Positions 8,989 through 17,851 are shown, counted from the stretch's first letter. The stretch: DNA of 64,000 nt from Actinokineospora enzanensis DSM 44649 (GCF_000374445.1 NZ_KB894416.1:1-64000), one strand, 5' to 3'. Numbers and translations are program-made. The notes: generated from the sequence alone by a model not told the origin.

Positions 8989-10275
8989 ATGCACGTATTC
9001 ATCAGCTATGCCCGACGCGACCAGGCGTCGATCTCCACCCTGCGCGCGGACTTCGAGCGGTTCGGCAACCGGGTGTGGTTCGACCGGGAGAGCCACGGCG
9101 GGCAGGACTGGTGGGCCGACGTGCTCAGCCACGTGCGCGGCTGCGTGGTGTTCACCTTCGCGGTGTCGCCGGACTCGCTGCGCTCCCGGGCCTGCCTGTC
9201 CGAGCTCGGCTACGCCCGCGCGCTGCGCAGGCCGATCCTGCCCGTGCTGGTGCGCCCGGTCGACCGCGAGGCGATGCCGGACGGGCTGCCCGCGCCCGTG
9301 GACTACGTGAACCGGACCGAGCTGAGCGTCATCACGCTGCGGAAGGCGCTCAGCGCGCTGCCCGCGGCCCGGCCGCTGCCGATCCGCCTGCCCGAGGAGC
9401 CCGAGATCCCCACCTCCTACCTGAACGCCTACCTGGCCCGCATCGACGCGCCGGAGCTGGACGAGGCCGCGCAGATCGAGCTGGTGCGCCAGCTGCGCGA
9501 CCGGATGCGCAACGCCGACGAACGTGCCGATGTCTGGGACCTGCTGGTGCGCCTGCGCGACCGGCCCGAGCTGACCAGGCGGGTCGCCGACGTGGTGGAG
9601 CGGGTGCTGGCGCCGGGCTGGCAGCCGGACCCGCGGGAGCTGTTCGACGCGCGCTACTGGGACGGTCAGAGTTGGACGACGCTCGTTCGGCAGCAGGGGC
9701 GCGAGTTCAACGACCGCAACCTGCCACCGCGCGTGCACGCGCACACACTTTCCAGTACCGGTCCGTTGCTCCCGGTTATCGAACCTCCCGCCAGGACAGC
9801 CGAAACCGCGCCGACGCCCGCGGCCAAGCGGCGGCCGGAACCCCGGCTCAAGCACCGGCTGCGCACGCGGGCACCCCGGCGCCGCAAGGTCATCGCCCTG
9901 GCCGCGGGGGCCGCGGTGCTGCTCGGCGGCGGGGCGGTCGGGGCCGTGGCGCTGCTGAACCAGGGCCCCGGCGAGGACTCCGCGATCCGGATGGCACGCA
10001 ACTTCGTGGACGCGGTGAACACCCGCGACAGCAACGCCATGCAGCAGTACGTGTGCGCGAAAGATCGAACAGAGAACGCCCACCTGTATACGGCGTTCCT
10101 CGACGCGGCTAACGTAACGCTCGAAAGCGTGGACGTGAGTGGGTCCGACCCCCGGTTCAACGTCCTCGCCACACGCACCGTAGGAGCAACCTCGGTGCGG
10201 TTGAGGATTCCGCTCGTCGTGGAGAACGACGAGTGGCGAGTGTGCGATATCAGCCGGGCACTGTCGGGGCGCTGA
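8989..10275 (+). CDS. Membrane-anchored TIR-domain protein, catalytic Glu present (TIR - DUF2510 - TM - external domain)
   Basis: A 428-aa protein. The N-terminal TIR domain (about 1-130) begins MHVFISYARRDQ and carries WFDRE, GGQDWW and SRACLSELGYA; Glu72 of CLSEL aligns with the catalytic Glu of TIR NADases. A helical middle (about 145-210) is followed by a DUF2510-like motif (PGWQPDP...RYWDGQSWT, about 208-230). A proline-rich linker, one TM helix (about 300-321) and an outer domain with two Cys (VCAKD, WRVCD) complete it. The DUF2510/TM arrangement suggests a cytoplasmic TIR reporting on the envelope. A paralogue follows after 16 nt. NADase or signalling activity is inferred. Confidence 0.88.
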   Translation: MHVFISYARRDQASISTLRADFERFGNRVWFDRESHGGQDWWADVLSHVRGCVVFTFAVSPDSLRSRACLSELGYARALRRPILPVLVRPVDREAMPDGLPAPVDYVNRTELSVITLRKALSALPAARPLPIRLPEEPEIPTSYLNAYLARIDAPELDEAAQIELVRQLRDRMRNADERADVWDLLVRLRDRPELTRRVADVVERVLAPGWQPDPRELFDARYWDGQSWTTLVRQQGREFNDRNLPPRVHAHTLSSTGPLLPVIEPPARTAETAPTPAAKRRPEPRLKHRLRTRAPRRRKVIALAAGAAVLLGGGAVGAVALLNQGPGEDSAIRMARNFVDAVNTRDSNAMQQYVCAKDRTENAHLYTAFLDAANVTLESVDVSGSDPRFNVLATRTVGATSVRLRIPLVVENDEWRVCDISRALSGR

Positions 10276-10291
10276 TCGCGGAGTAGCAAAT

Positions 10292-11512
10292 ATGCAGGTG
10301 TTCGTCAGCCACGCCCCGTCCGACCGCGACATCGCGGCAGGCCTGCGCGCCGACCTGGCCCAACTGGGTCGCCAGGTCTCCCTCGACCGGGGTGAGCCGG
10401 TCGGTCCACGCTGGTGGGAAACGGTTCTGCAGCGGGTCCGCCGCTGCGACCTGTTCATCCTCGTCGCGTCCCCGGACGCGGTACGGTCCCCCGGCTGCCT
10501 CACCGCGCTGAGATACGCGGTGTCGTTGCGCAAACCGTTGCTGGTGCTGTCGGCCGGGCAGACCCCACTGCCGCCGGAGGCCAACGGCGCGCCCCGGTTC
10601 GACCCGGATGGACTGTCCATCACCGAACGCATCCCCAAGCTGCGCGGCGTGTTGCTGTCGTTACCGACCGCTCCCCCGCTCCCGGACCCGTTGCCACCGG
10701 ACCCGGCGGTCCCCTATCTGGACCCGTTGCGCGAACGGCTGGACGAGGCCCGGTTGGAGCCGTCCGAGATCCGGGAGTTGCTGCGACAGTTGCGGTTGCG
10801 CCTGCGCGACGAGCACGAGCGCGCGGCGGTATGGGGTCTTCTCGTCCGGATGCGGACGAGAACCGATCTGCCACAGCCCGTCGCCTCGGAGATCGAGAAG
10901 GTTCTGGCGCCCGGGTGGCAGCCGGATCCCGAGCGGCGGGTGGAGAAGCGCTATTGGGACGGTCAGGCGTGGACGACGCTTGTCCGGCATGAGGGACGGG
11001 AGTTCAACGAGCGGCGGGTGCCGCCGCCGGAGGCCACGTGGTCCGGCGATCCCTCGCCTGCGCGTCCTCGGGCCGCTGCCGCCGCTGCCGCGCCGATGAC
11101 TTCGGTGGCGCCTGCGCCGGTGCGGACGCGTCGACAGGTGTCGGCGCCTCGGGTGTCGCGTAAGCGGCTGATGGCTGCAGGCGGCGGGGTTGTTGTCGTG
11201 GTGGTTGCGATAGTGGTGGGTGTTTCTCTGTTTGGCGGGGCATCTGGTGATCCGACGGCTACCGCGCGGAAGTTCGTGGACGCGGTGAACGTCAGTGACA
11301 TCAAAGCGTTGGAGCAGGTCACCTGTGAGCGGGATCGGGATCAGGCTTCGGTGTTGTTCTTGCAGTCCGGTCTGCGGTTGACGCTGGAGCGGGTGGATGA
11401 CTCCGCGGATCCGCCCACGTTCACGGTGCTGGCCACGGACGCGGGAGCCAGCACTATTCGGCGGACTTATCCGGTGGTGGAGGAGTCCGGGCAGTGGCTG
11501 GTGTGCCAGTGA
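10292..11512 (+). CDS. Membrane-anchored TIR-domain paralogue lacking the catalytic Glu
   Basis: A 406-aa paralogue of the preceding gene with the same order of parts: TIR (MQVFVSHAPSDRD...), helical middle, DUF2510-like motif (PGWQPDP...RYWDGQAWT), one TM helix (about 291-313) and an outer domain with two Cys (TCERD, WLVCQ). The TIR domains align without gaps through residue 76. At the position of Glu72 this copy has Ala72 (CLTALRYA), so it is probably a pseudo-enzyme TIR. It is likely co-transcribed with, and may hetero-oligomerise with, the active copy. Its 3' third has a visibly lower GC third position than the first copy. Confidence 0.88.
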   Translation: MQVFVSHAPSDRDIAAGLRADLAQLGRQVSLDRGEPVGPRWWETVLQRVRRCDLFILVASPDAVRSPGCLTALRYAVSLRKPLLVLSAGQTPLPPEANGAPRFDPDGLSITERIPKLRGVLLSLPTAPPLPDPLPPDPAVPYLDPLRERLDEARLEPSEIRELLRQLRLRLRDEHERAAVWGLLVRMRTRTDLPQPVASEIEKVLAPGWQPDPERRVEKRYWDGQAWTTLVRHEGREFNERRVPPPEATWSGDPSPARPRAAAAAAAPMTSVAPAPVRTRRQVSAPRVSRKRLMAAGGGVVVVVVAIVVGVSLFGGASGDPTATARKFVDAVNVSDIKALEQVTCERDRDQASVLFLQSGLRLTLERVDDSADPPTFTVLATDAGASTIRRTYPVVEESGQWLVCQ

Positions 11513-11578
11513 CAGCAGGCCTTTGGCTTGCGCTTCGGTTTACCGGGCTCCTCTATTTCTCGAAATTGTAAAGATTGG

Positions 11579-13531
11579 TCAGCGGGTTTTTCGGTTGCGT
11601 AGGTAGTCGCCCACCACCGCGGTACCCAGGCCATCCAGGTCGGGGGCTACCACCCGGCCGTTGCCTCTGCGGGCGATCACGTCCACGAAGGCGGCGAGGC
11701 TCGGGTCCTCGCCGAGCATGAAGACGGTCACCGAGGCGCCCAGCTTGGCCAGGGTGTCCACTTCGGACAGGGTTTTGCGGAGGGTGTCCTGGGTGGTGGG
11801 GTAGTGGAAGACCGGTTCGCCGTCCGGTTCCAGGTGGGCGGTGGGCTCGCCGTCCGTCACCACCAGGACCACCGGGCGAGCATCGGGGTGGCGGCGGAGA
11901 TGGCGGGCGGCCAGGAGCAGGGCGTGGTGGAGGTTGGTGCCTTGCTCCCAGACCCCCTCCAGGGCGGTCAGTTCGCCGATGTCCACTGTGGCGGCGTGGC
12001 GGCCGAAGGTGATCAGTTCCAGGGCGTCCGAGCGGAAGCGGGTGCTGATCAGGTGGTGCAGCGCCAGAGCCGTGCGCTTCATCGGGATCCAGCGGCCGTC
12101 CTGGACCATCGACCAGGACGTGTCCACGCACAGGGCCACGGCGGCACGGGCGCGCTGTTCGGTTTCCGCTACCTCCACATCGGACACGTCCAGTCGGACG
12201 CGGCCGGAGCCTGCCGATGCCGAGCGCAAAACGGCGTTGCGGACGGTTCGGGCGACGTCCCAGGGTTCGGTGTCCCCGAAGGTCCAGGCGCGGGTGGCAC
12301 CCGTCAGTTCGCCTGCGGCACCCGCACCGGCGGTGTCACGTTCGCCTCGACGGGAGCGCATGGCGCCGATGACCTCGCTCAGGGCTGTCTCGCCCAGGCG
12401 GCGTAGTGCTTTGGGGGACAGCACCAGGGAGCCGTCCGGGGCTCGGTCCAGCAAGCCCTGGGCGCGCAGCTCTCGTTCCAGTTCGGACAAGCGGCGGGCG
12501 TCGACGCCTGCTTCGTCGCCCAGTTGGCGTTGCAGGGCTTCCAGGTCGATGTCTTCCAGGCGAGCACCCGGATACGACTGGGACAGCTGTTCCGCCAGGG
12601 CATCCAGCTCCGCGAGGTCGGACATCGCCTGGGCCCCCTCGCCCAGGCCCAATGGGTCCTGGCCACGGAAACGGGCCGAGGAAGTCCAGTCCTCGCCGGG
12701 GCGGAGGGCGCGGAGGTTGGCGTCCAGGGTGGCCACCTGTTCGGCGAAGCGGGGGTCGCCGAAGGCGTTGCCCATCAGCTCGCCCAGCTCGGCGCGCTGT
12801 TGGGCGCTCATCGAGTTCATCATGCGTTGGGCGGCGGCGGCGCGGGCGGCCAACGCGTCGATGAGTTCCTCCACCGTGCGCGGGTTCTCCGGGAAGAACT
12901 CGCCGTGGTCGTGCATGAACCGGGCGAACTGGTCCTTGGTGTCGTCACCGCGCAGGTGGGCCAGCAGCAGGGAGTTCAGGGCCGCCATCATCTCGCGGAT
13001 GCGTTCGGTGTCCTCCGGGCTCATCTGGTTCAGGGCCTGTTTCATGCCCTGGAACCGGGACTCCATCAGGTCCTGTCCCAGTTTGTCCCGGATCTGCTCG
13101 TACGCCTCGCGCGCCGTGGACGATCGCCAGTCGTAGTCGGCCAGGTCACGGACGGCGGCCGCGGTGCCGGGTGGCAACGCGTCCAACTGGGCTTCGCGGA
13201 AGCGGGCGTCGTCGGAGGGATCCGGGAAAAGTTCCGTTCGTTCCGCCTCCAGCGCGCGGTCCAGCAGCTGGCGAACCTCGGTGAGGGTGCCGTCGAGTCG
13301 GTGTCGGCGTTGGATCCTGGAGCGGCGCTCCCACAGCCTGCGGGTCAGCTCGTCCAGGCCGGTCGTATTGTCGGTGCCCCGCCGCAGTAACTCCTCCAGC
13401 GCGGCTCGGGGGGACGAGCCCTCCATGACGTCTCGGCCGAGGGCCTCCAAGGCGGCGCGGAGGTCCACGGGTGGGGCAAGAGGGTCCGGGCCCTCGTGCC
13501 AGGGGCCGTAGTGGTAGCTGTCTGCCGTCAC
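11579..13531 (-). CDS. VWA domain protein (CoxE-like), partner of AAA+ ATPase
   Basis: A 650-aa protein with a long charged helical N-terminal region (about 1-420) and a C-terminal von Willebrand A domain. The VWA domain has MIDAS motif DTSWSM and a downstream TDGEP, and ends VVGDYLRNRKTR. It overlaps the upstream AAA+ gene by GTGA. VWA/AAA+ pairs of this kind act as metal-insertion or complex-remodelling machines; the client is unknown. No signal peptide or TM segment is seen, so it is probably cytoplasmic. Confidence 0.87.
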   Translation of the reverse strand: MTADSYHYGPWHEGPDPLAPPVDLRAALEALGRDVMEGSSPRAALEELLRRGTDNTTGLDELTRRLWERRSRIQRRHRLDGTLTEVRQLLDRALEAERTELFPDPSDDARFREAQLDALPPGTAAAVRDLADYDWRSSTAREAYEQIRDKLGQDLMESRFQGMKQALNQMSPEDTERIREMMAALNSLLLAHLRGDDTKDQFARFMHDHGEFFPENPRTVEELIDALAARAAAAQRMMNSMSAQQRAELGELMGNAFGDPRFAEQVATLDANLRALRPGEDWTSSARFRGQDPLGLGEGAQAMSDLAELDALAEQLSQSYPGARLEDIDLEALQRQLGDEAGVDARRLSELERELRAQGLLDRAPDGSLVLSPKALRRLGETALSEVIGAMRSRRGERDTAGAGAAGELTGATRAWTFGDTEPWDVARTVRNAVLRSASAGSGRVRLDVSDVEVAETEQRARAAVALCVDTSWSMVQDGRWIPMKRTALALHHLISTRFRSDALELITFGRHAATVDIGELTALEGVWEQGTNLHHALLLAARHLRRHPDARPVVLVVTDGEPTAHLEPDGEPVFHYPTTQDTLRKTLSEVDTLAKLGASVTVFMLGEDPSLAAFVDVIARRGNGRVVAPDLDGLGTAVVGDYLRNRKTR

Positions 13532-14934
13532 GGGCCGTACACCGCCTCCCCGTCGGACGAGTCCTTGGCCAGTTTTCGGGTCAGGTACAGGTATTCCAAC
13601 GCCAGCTCGACGGCGGCGGCGATACGGCCGGGGGCGTCGGTGGCACGCACGTCCAGGCGGGCCGCGACCTCGTGCAGTACCGGGAGCTCCGGCAGGGCGG
13701 CCAGCAGTTCGCTGCCCGGTACCCGCTCCCCCGTCGCCACCAGGTGTCCGTCGACGACCGCGTCGACCAGTGGGCCCAGGTCGAGACCGCCGAAGCGGTC
13801 GCGGGCCGTCTCGGCGACGGCGCGACGCAGCAGGTGGGTGAGGTGTTCGGTCTCCCGGCCTTCCTCACCCGACTCGAACTCCAGCTTGCCGCGCAGTACG
13901 GCCGGGACCGACTCCAGGTCGATCGGCCGGGCCACCGCCGGATCCTCACCGATCAGCGCGGACCGGCGCAGGGCGGCCGCGCCCACGGTCTCGGCGGCGG
14001 CGACGGCGAACCGGGCCGAGACGCCGGAGCGCTGGTCGACCGCGCTGGAGTCGCGCAGGTTGCGGACGAAGCGGGCGATGACCTCAAGGAGCTCGTCGCC
14101 CACCTCGGCGACCAGGTCGGCCTCCTGGCGGACGACGTCGACCTCCGCGTGCACGCTGCGCGGGTAGTGGGTGCGCACCTCGGCGCCGAAGCGGTCCTTG
14201 AGCGGGGTGATGATGCGGCCGCGGTTGGTGTAGTCCTCGGGGTTCGCGGTGGCCACCAGCAGCACGTCCAACGGCAGCCGCAGGGTGTAGCCGCGGACCT
14301 GGATGTCCCGCTCCTCCATCACGTTCAACAGCGCCACCTGGATGCGCTCGGCCAGGTCGGGCAGCTCGTTGACCGCCACCACGCCCCGGTGCGCGCGCGG
14401 GACCAGTCCGAAGTGGATGGTCTCGGGGTCGCCCAGGGTGCGGCCCTCGGCCACCCGCACCGGGTCGACATCGCCGATCAGGTCACCGACGGAGGTGTCC
14501 GGGGTGGCCAGCTTCTCGGTGTAACGCTCGGAGCGGTGCCGCCAGGCGACCGGCAGGTCGTCGCCCAGCTCGGCGGCGCGGCGGATCGAGACCGGGGTGA
14601 TCGGTTCCAGCGGGTGTTCGCCCAGCTCGGAACCCTCGATCACCGGGGTCCACTCGTCCAGCAGGCCGACGAGGGTGCGCAGGAGGCGGGTCTTGCCCTG
14701 GCCGCGCTCGCCCAGCAGGACGATGTCGTGGCCTGCCAGAAGTGCACGCTCCAGCTGGGGAAGGACGGTCTGGCCGAACCCGACGATGCCGGGCCAGGGG
14801 TCGCGGCCCGCGCGGAGGGCGGAGAGCAGGTTATCCCGGATCTCGACCTTCACACCCTTGGGCGTGTGGCCCTGTGCGCGCAGCTCACCGGCGGTGCGGG
14901 GCAGCGATGCTGGGGGCGTGTTCACAGACGTCAC
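13528..14934 (-). CDS. AAA+ ATPase of the MoxR/magnesium-chelatase type
   Basis: A 468-aa ATPase with Walker A GERGQGKT, a Walker B-like VVAVNELPDL (Asn-Glu as in magnesium-chelatase relatives), sensor VATANPEDYTN and arginine-finger region PLKDRF. A helical C-terminal domain completes it. It is followed by its VWA partner with a 4-nt overlap. A TANNNT box (TAGCGT) lies about 6 nt before the GTG, consistent with a leaderless transcript; a second GTG 9 nt downstream is possible. This MoxR/VWA system is separate from the moxR operon 9 kb away. Confidence 0.85.
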   Translation of the reverse strand: MTSVNTPPASLPRTAGELRAQGHTPKGVKVEIRDNLLSALRAGRDPWPGIVGFGQTVLPQLERALLAGHDIVLLGERGQGKTRLLRTLVGLLDEWTPVIEGSELGEHPLEPITPVSIRRAAELGDDLPVAWRHRSERYTEKLATPDTSVGDLIGDVDPVRVAEGRTLGDPETIHFGLVPRAHRGVVAVNELPDLAERIQVALLNVMEERDIQVRGYTLRLPLDVLLVATANPEDYTNRGRIITPLKDRFGAEVRTHYPRSVHAEVDVVRQEADLVAEVGDELLEVIARFVRNLRDSSAVDQRSGVSARFAVAAAETVGAAALRRSALIGEDPAVARPIDLESVPAVLRGKLEFESGEEGRETEHLTHLLRRAVAETARDRFGGLDLGPLVDAVVDGHLVATGERVPGSELLAALPELPVLHEVAARLDVRATDAPGRIAAAVELALEYLYLTRKLAKDSSDGEAVYGP

Positions 14935-14980
14935 GCTGTGACGCTACGCAGGTTTGCCCACGTAGTCGACGTGGAGTGCG

Positions 14981-15460
14981 CTGTGTTTATTGGCCGCGGC
15001 TTCGCCGCGGCGGCGGGATCGCCTTCAGCCGGTCTCTTCCCACCCGATCCCACTCGGCCCTGGGGGCCTCCTGGGATCGGGTGGGAAGAGACCGGCGCGA
15101 TCCCGCGTGGTGGTCGAGTCAGGGGTGGCCGAGGTGGGGGTGGGGGGTGGGGGTGGGGGGCTCGTGGTTGTTGAACGGGCTCCAGGATGGCCAACGCGAT
15201 CAAGGACGTTGCCGCCATCGCCGCCAGCGCGGCAGTTTCGTCCGATTTGACCAGGTTGGACAACCACAGGTACGCGATCCAGCACCACCGCACAGGCTCC
15301 TCTCTCAACTCAGCCACCCCTAACCCAGCCACCACGCGGGATCGCGCCGGTCTCTTCCCGTCCAATCGCGTTCGGCCCCCCGGGCCGCACGCGATTGGAC
15401 GGGAAGAGACCGGCTGAAGGCGATCCCGCCGCGAGGCGGAGCCGAGCCAATAAACACAGC
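14981..15460. repeat. Nested inverted-repeat element
   Basis: Outer arms 14981-15040 and 15401-15460 are imperfect inverted repeats of about 60 bp, both ending in CTGTGTTTATTGGC outward. Each outer arm also takes part in its own perfect 25-bp hairpin: 15028-15052 with 15072-15096, and 15346-15370 with 15390-15414. An inner inverted pair (15083-15113 and 15329-15359) matches across the middle. So the motif GCCGGTCTCTTCCC occurs four times in alternating orientation. No transposase is encoded. A MITE-like or structured non-coding element is possible. The flanks up to 15762 hold a tandem repeat and a promoter. Confidence 0.8.
15136..15160 (+). other. Perfect G-quadruplex motif (G5-T-G6-T-G5-T-G6)
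   Basis: Four G-runs of 5, 6, 5 and 6 separated by single T residues lie in the middle of the nested inverted-repeat element. Single-nucleotide loops give the most stable parallel quadruplexes known. The runs are on the plus strand. Confidence 0.85.
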
Positions 15461-15497
15461 AGCAGCCGCTATCCCTCCCTAAAAGCCGCACCCGCCC

Positions 15498-15700
15498 CCT
15501 GGAGCACACTCGCCCTTCCCAGAGCCACTCCCTTCCCAGAGCCACTCCTCTCCCTAGAGCCGCTCCCTCCTCTAGAGCACACTCCCCCTCACCAGAGCCA
15601 CTTCCCCTCTCCAAAGCACACTCCCCTCCCTAGACCCACTTCCCCTCCCCAGAGCACACTCCCCCTCCTTAGAGCACACCGCCCCTAGAACACACCTCCC
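15498..15700. repeat. Imperfect about 19-bp pyrimidine-rich tandem repeat
   Basis: About ten or eleven degenerate units of the form AGAGCCACTTCCCCTCCC or AGAGCACACTCCCCTCCC follow each other. The plus strand is strongly C/T-rich between AGAGC cores. No credible protein is encoded on either strand. The array ends about 60 bp before the promoter of the next gene. Confidence 0.75.
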
Positions 15701-15748
15701 CTCTCACCTCCCCAGCCCCACCAACCCCCCTCCACCCACCCCATCCAC

Positions 15749-15754
15749 TAAACT
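15749..15754 (+). promoter_or_regulatory. -10 box (TAAACT) for a leaderless transcript
   Basis: TAAACT fits the actinobacterial TANNNT -10 box and ends 8 nt before the GTG of the next gene. There is no ribosome binding site in between, so transcription and translation probably start at the same base. Confidence 0.55.
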
Positions 15755-15762
15755 CAGTTCTC

Positions 15763-16557
15763 GTGTCAACTCCGAGTGCCACGTTCGCCGTCTGGGTGTC
15801 GGCGTGGCTGAACGGTTCGGCTGCCGCGGACGACGTGTTGGACGCGTTGCGCCACTGGGCCGAGCTGCACGACGTGGTCGCTGTCGACGAGTCCACCGCG
15901 GACAATCTGGACGTCCCGCTGCGTGGTCGGGCCGGGGGCCCGATCGCGGGTCTGCTCGCCGCCGTGCGCCGGGCCGAGTGCACCGGGGGCCGGATGGTCC
16001 TGCCGGTGCCGGGGGACGTCCGTGGCCTGGGTGGCCGTAGCGAGTTCGCGGGTGTCGCGCTGCACGCGGGTGAGGCGGTCGTGCTGCACGGTGCCCCGTT
16101 GGGGCTGGTTCCCGAGCCGATCGCGGACGGTGTGTTGCGCTGGACCGTGTTCGACATCGGCGACGCGCCCGCGACCGAGCATGTGCCGCTGGGCGAGGCC
16201 GAGCACGAGCTGACCGGGGCCATGCGGGTGGCGGCGGGCGTGCTGACCGAGCTGGGGGTGGCCAAGCACCGGGCGGGTGTGCGCGAGGAGATCACCGCCC
16301 GGGTGGCGCACCGGACGGCGGCCACCTGGCCGGAGGGCACGCCGCCGCGGGCGTTGCGGGTGTTGCAGCGGGCCAACGAGGTGTCCGCGATCCTGGAGCT
16401 GGCCGCCGAGGACGCTCCCGGTAACGCGTTGTCATCATCTTCCGCGCGCAGGCGGGCCGAGGCGCTACGGCCGCTGACGGACGCGGTACGGATCGCCCGA
16501 CTGGCGGCGGTCGACGAAGCGGTGCGGGTCTTCTCGGAGCACGCCGACAGTCGTTGA
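15763..16557 (+). CDS. Conserved hypothetical protein
   Basis: A 264-aa soluble protein with no signal peptide or membrane segment. The first 150 residues look like an alpha/beta fold (WVSAWLNGS, ADDVLDALRHW, AVDESTADNLDVPLRG). The C-terminal 90 are helical (LRVLQRANEVSAILELA). I do not recognise its function; it behaves like a conserved actinobacterial housekeeping unknown. The GTG start follows a -10-like box directly, implying leaderless expression, and a strong hairpin follows the stop. Confidence 0.8.
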   Translation: MSTPSATFAVWVSAWLNGSAAADDVLDALRHWAELHDVVAVDESTADNLDVPLRGRAGGPIAGLLAAVRRAECTGGRMVLPVPGDVRGLGGRSEFAGVALHAGEAVVLHGAPLGLVPEPIADGVLRWTVFDIGDAPATEHVPLGEAEHELTGAMRVAAGVLTELGVAKHRAGVREEITARVAHRTAATWPEGTPPRALRVLQRANEVSAILELAAEDAPGNALSSSSARRRAEALRPLTDAVRIARLAAVDEAVRVFSEHADSR

Positions 16558-16614
16558 GCTTGGTCGGCACCCAGCCTTCGGACCAATCCCCGTCTGGGCG
16601 ATAAGGCAGGTTCG

Positions 16615-16644
16615 CGACCGCGCCGGTCACCACCGGCGCGGTCG
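16615..16644 (+). terminator. 13-bp perfect hairpin
   Basis: Arms 16615-16627 and 16632-16644 are perfectly complementary around a CACC loop, about 60 nt after the preceding stop. There is no T-run. The remaining 16645-16958 contains no recognisable gene; it ends in GGAG 9 nt before the next ATG. Confidence 0.6.
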
Positions 16645-16958
16645 TCGGCGCGCGCGGTTAATCGACATACGTGGAAGAATCTCCGGACTACCCATCAGTC
16701 TGGTTGTAGGTCACCGGGAATTCCCGCGCAACTTGCGGGAAGCACTTCTCCTGTAGACCTTCCGACCCCGACCCTCGCGGAACCCTTGCGCTACCTGCGG
16801 ATCTCACCACGTGACCACCGAACTCCGTGGCGGAGCAGGGCAAACGAGCCGCGCGGCGCCGACATAACCCGGTGCTATGGGTCTTTGGGATGAGCGGCGC
16901 CCGACGATCTCCCCGATAGTGATCGCACTGGACCATCCGCTGTTACCGGAGTCACACG

Positions 16959-17531
16959 ATGACCGCACAACTACTCGACCCCAAGCAGGCCGCCCGGCCG
17001 CTGGCCCTGGACACCAACCACCTGGGGGCCCTGCAGATGGTCGCGCGCGGCGAGGTCGGTGCCTACGGGGCTGGGGCCGCGTTGCGCCACCGCACCGACG
17101 ACCTCGGCGTGCTGATGGTGAGCGCGCTGTTCACGCTGCGTCGGGACGGTTTCATCGGGTTCGGCGACGCCGTGCCCGACCCGCACGACGGCTGGCTGCG
17201 CGCGGGCCTGACCTCGGCGGGCGAGCGGCTGCTGGACATCTGGCTGCGCCGCGGCCGCCGTTCCCCGGACGAGGCCGCGCGCACCCGCGACTGGTTCGTG
17301 CTGCTGCGCTGCGCCCAGCGCGGTGACCTGGGCATGACCGAGAACAACCAGGTCGTGGACCGGGGCACGCCGGTGGAGAGCAGGCTGGCGGCACGGATGC
17401 GCGAGCTGGTCAGCGCGGGCCACCTGATCGTCGGCTCGGCCCGGCTGCGGGACTGCCGCATGATCACATTGAGCGAGACCGGCAGGCAGCTGCACACCCG
17501 GCTGGACCTGTCGCAGTCCAACCACGGTTAG
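16959..17531 (+). CDS. Hypothetical protein with two winged-helix-like halves
   Basis: A 190-aa soluble protein. Each half ends in a motif typical of the wing and last helix of small regulators (LTSAGERLLDIW at about 85-96 and LSETGRQLHTRL at about 170-181). This suggests a duplicated winged-helix fold without an obvious strong recognition helix. It is followed after 22 nt by a small Cys-containing protein and may be co-transcribed with it. Function unknown. Confidence 0.75.
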   Translation: MTAQLLDPKQAARPLALDTNHLGALQMVARGEVGAYGAGAALRHRTDDLGVLMVSALFTLRRDGFIGFGDAVPDPHDGWLRAGLTSAGERLLDIWLRRGRRSPDEAARTRDWFVLLRCAQRGDLGMTENNQVVDRGTPVESRLAARMRELVSAGHLIVGSARLRDCRMITLSETGRQLHTRLDLSQSNHG

Positions 17532-17553
17532 AACCAGAGCAGAGACGAGGGCG

Positions 17554-17844
17554 GTGAGAGCGGTGCACATGGGCAGGGATCCACGCGGCGAGGTCTGCTG
17601 GGGAACCAGCGCCTCCTACGGCGGCCGGGCGCACGTGGTGCTGATGAGCGGCACCTCCGGCCTCTGCGGGCTGCCTGTGGAGACGCGCTACCGGGAACGC
17701 CCGCACGCGCGCACCGTCTGCCCCGAATGCGCGATCGCCTATGTCGCCGCGGTCTTCCCGACCGACACGGCGTACTCAACCGACATCACGACCACTTCGG
17801 CTGCTGCGCCAGACCTCCGGCACGAGGTCCGGCTGCGCGCCTGA
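17554..17844 (+). CDS. Small Cys-containing (zinc-ribbon-like) protein
   Basis: A 96-aa protein with Cys residues arranged as C-x17-C-x22-C-x2-C (CWG, LCGL, VCPECA). The CPEC knuckle suggests a zinc ribbon. GTG is taken as start; an in-frame ATG five codons on is an alternative. It is likely in one unit with the preceding gene and ends just before an intrinsic terminator. Function unknown. Confidence 0.65.
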   Translation: MRAVHMGRDPRGEVCWGTSASYGGRAHVVLMSGTSGLCGLPVETRYRERPHARTVCPECAIAYVAAVFPTDTAYSTDITTTSAAAPDLRHEVRLRA

Positions 17845-17851
17845 ATACGGG

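Noticed and set aside
15114-15328. Possible small membrane protein inside the nested repeat (minus strand, LVKSDETAALAAMAA...)
   Set aside because: The plausible stretch is only about 40 residues, flanked by repeat-derived low complexity, with no start codon or RBS.
14981-15460. Insertion sequence
   Set aside because: Long inverted repeats are present but there is no transposase and no clear target duplication.
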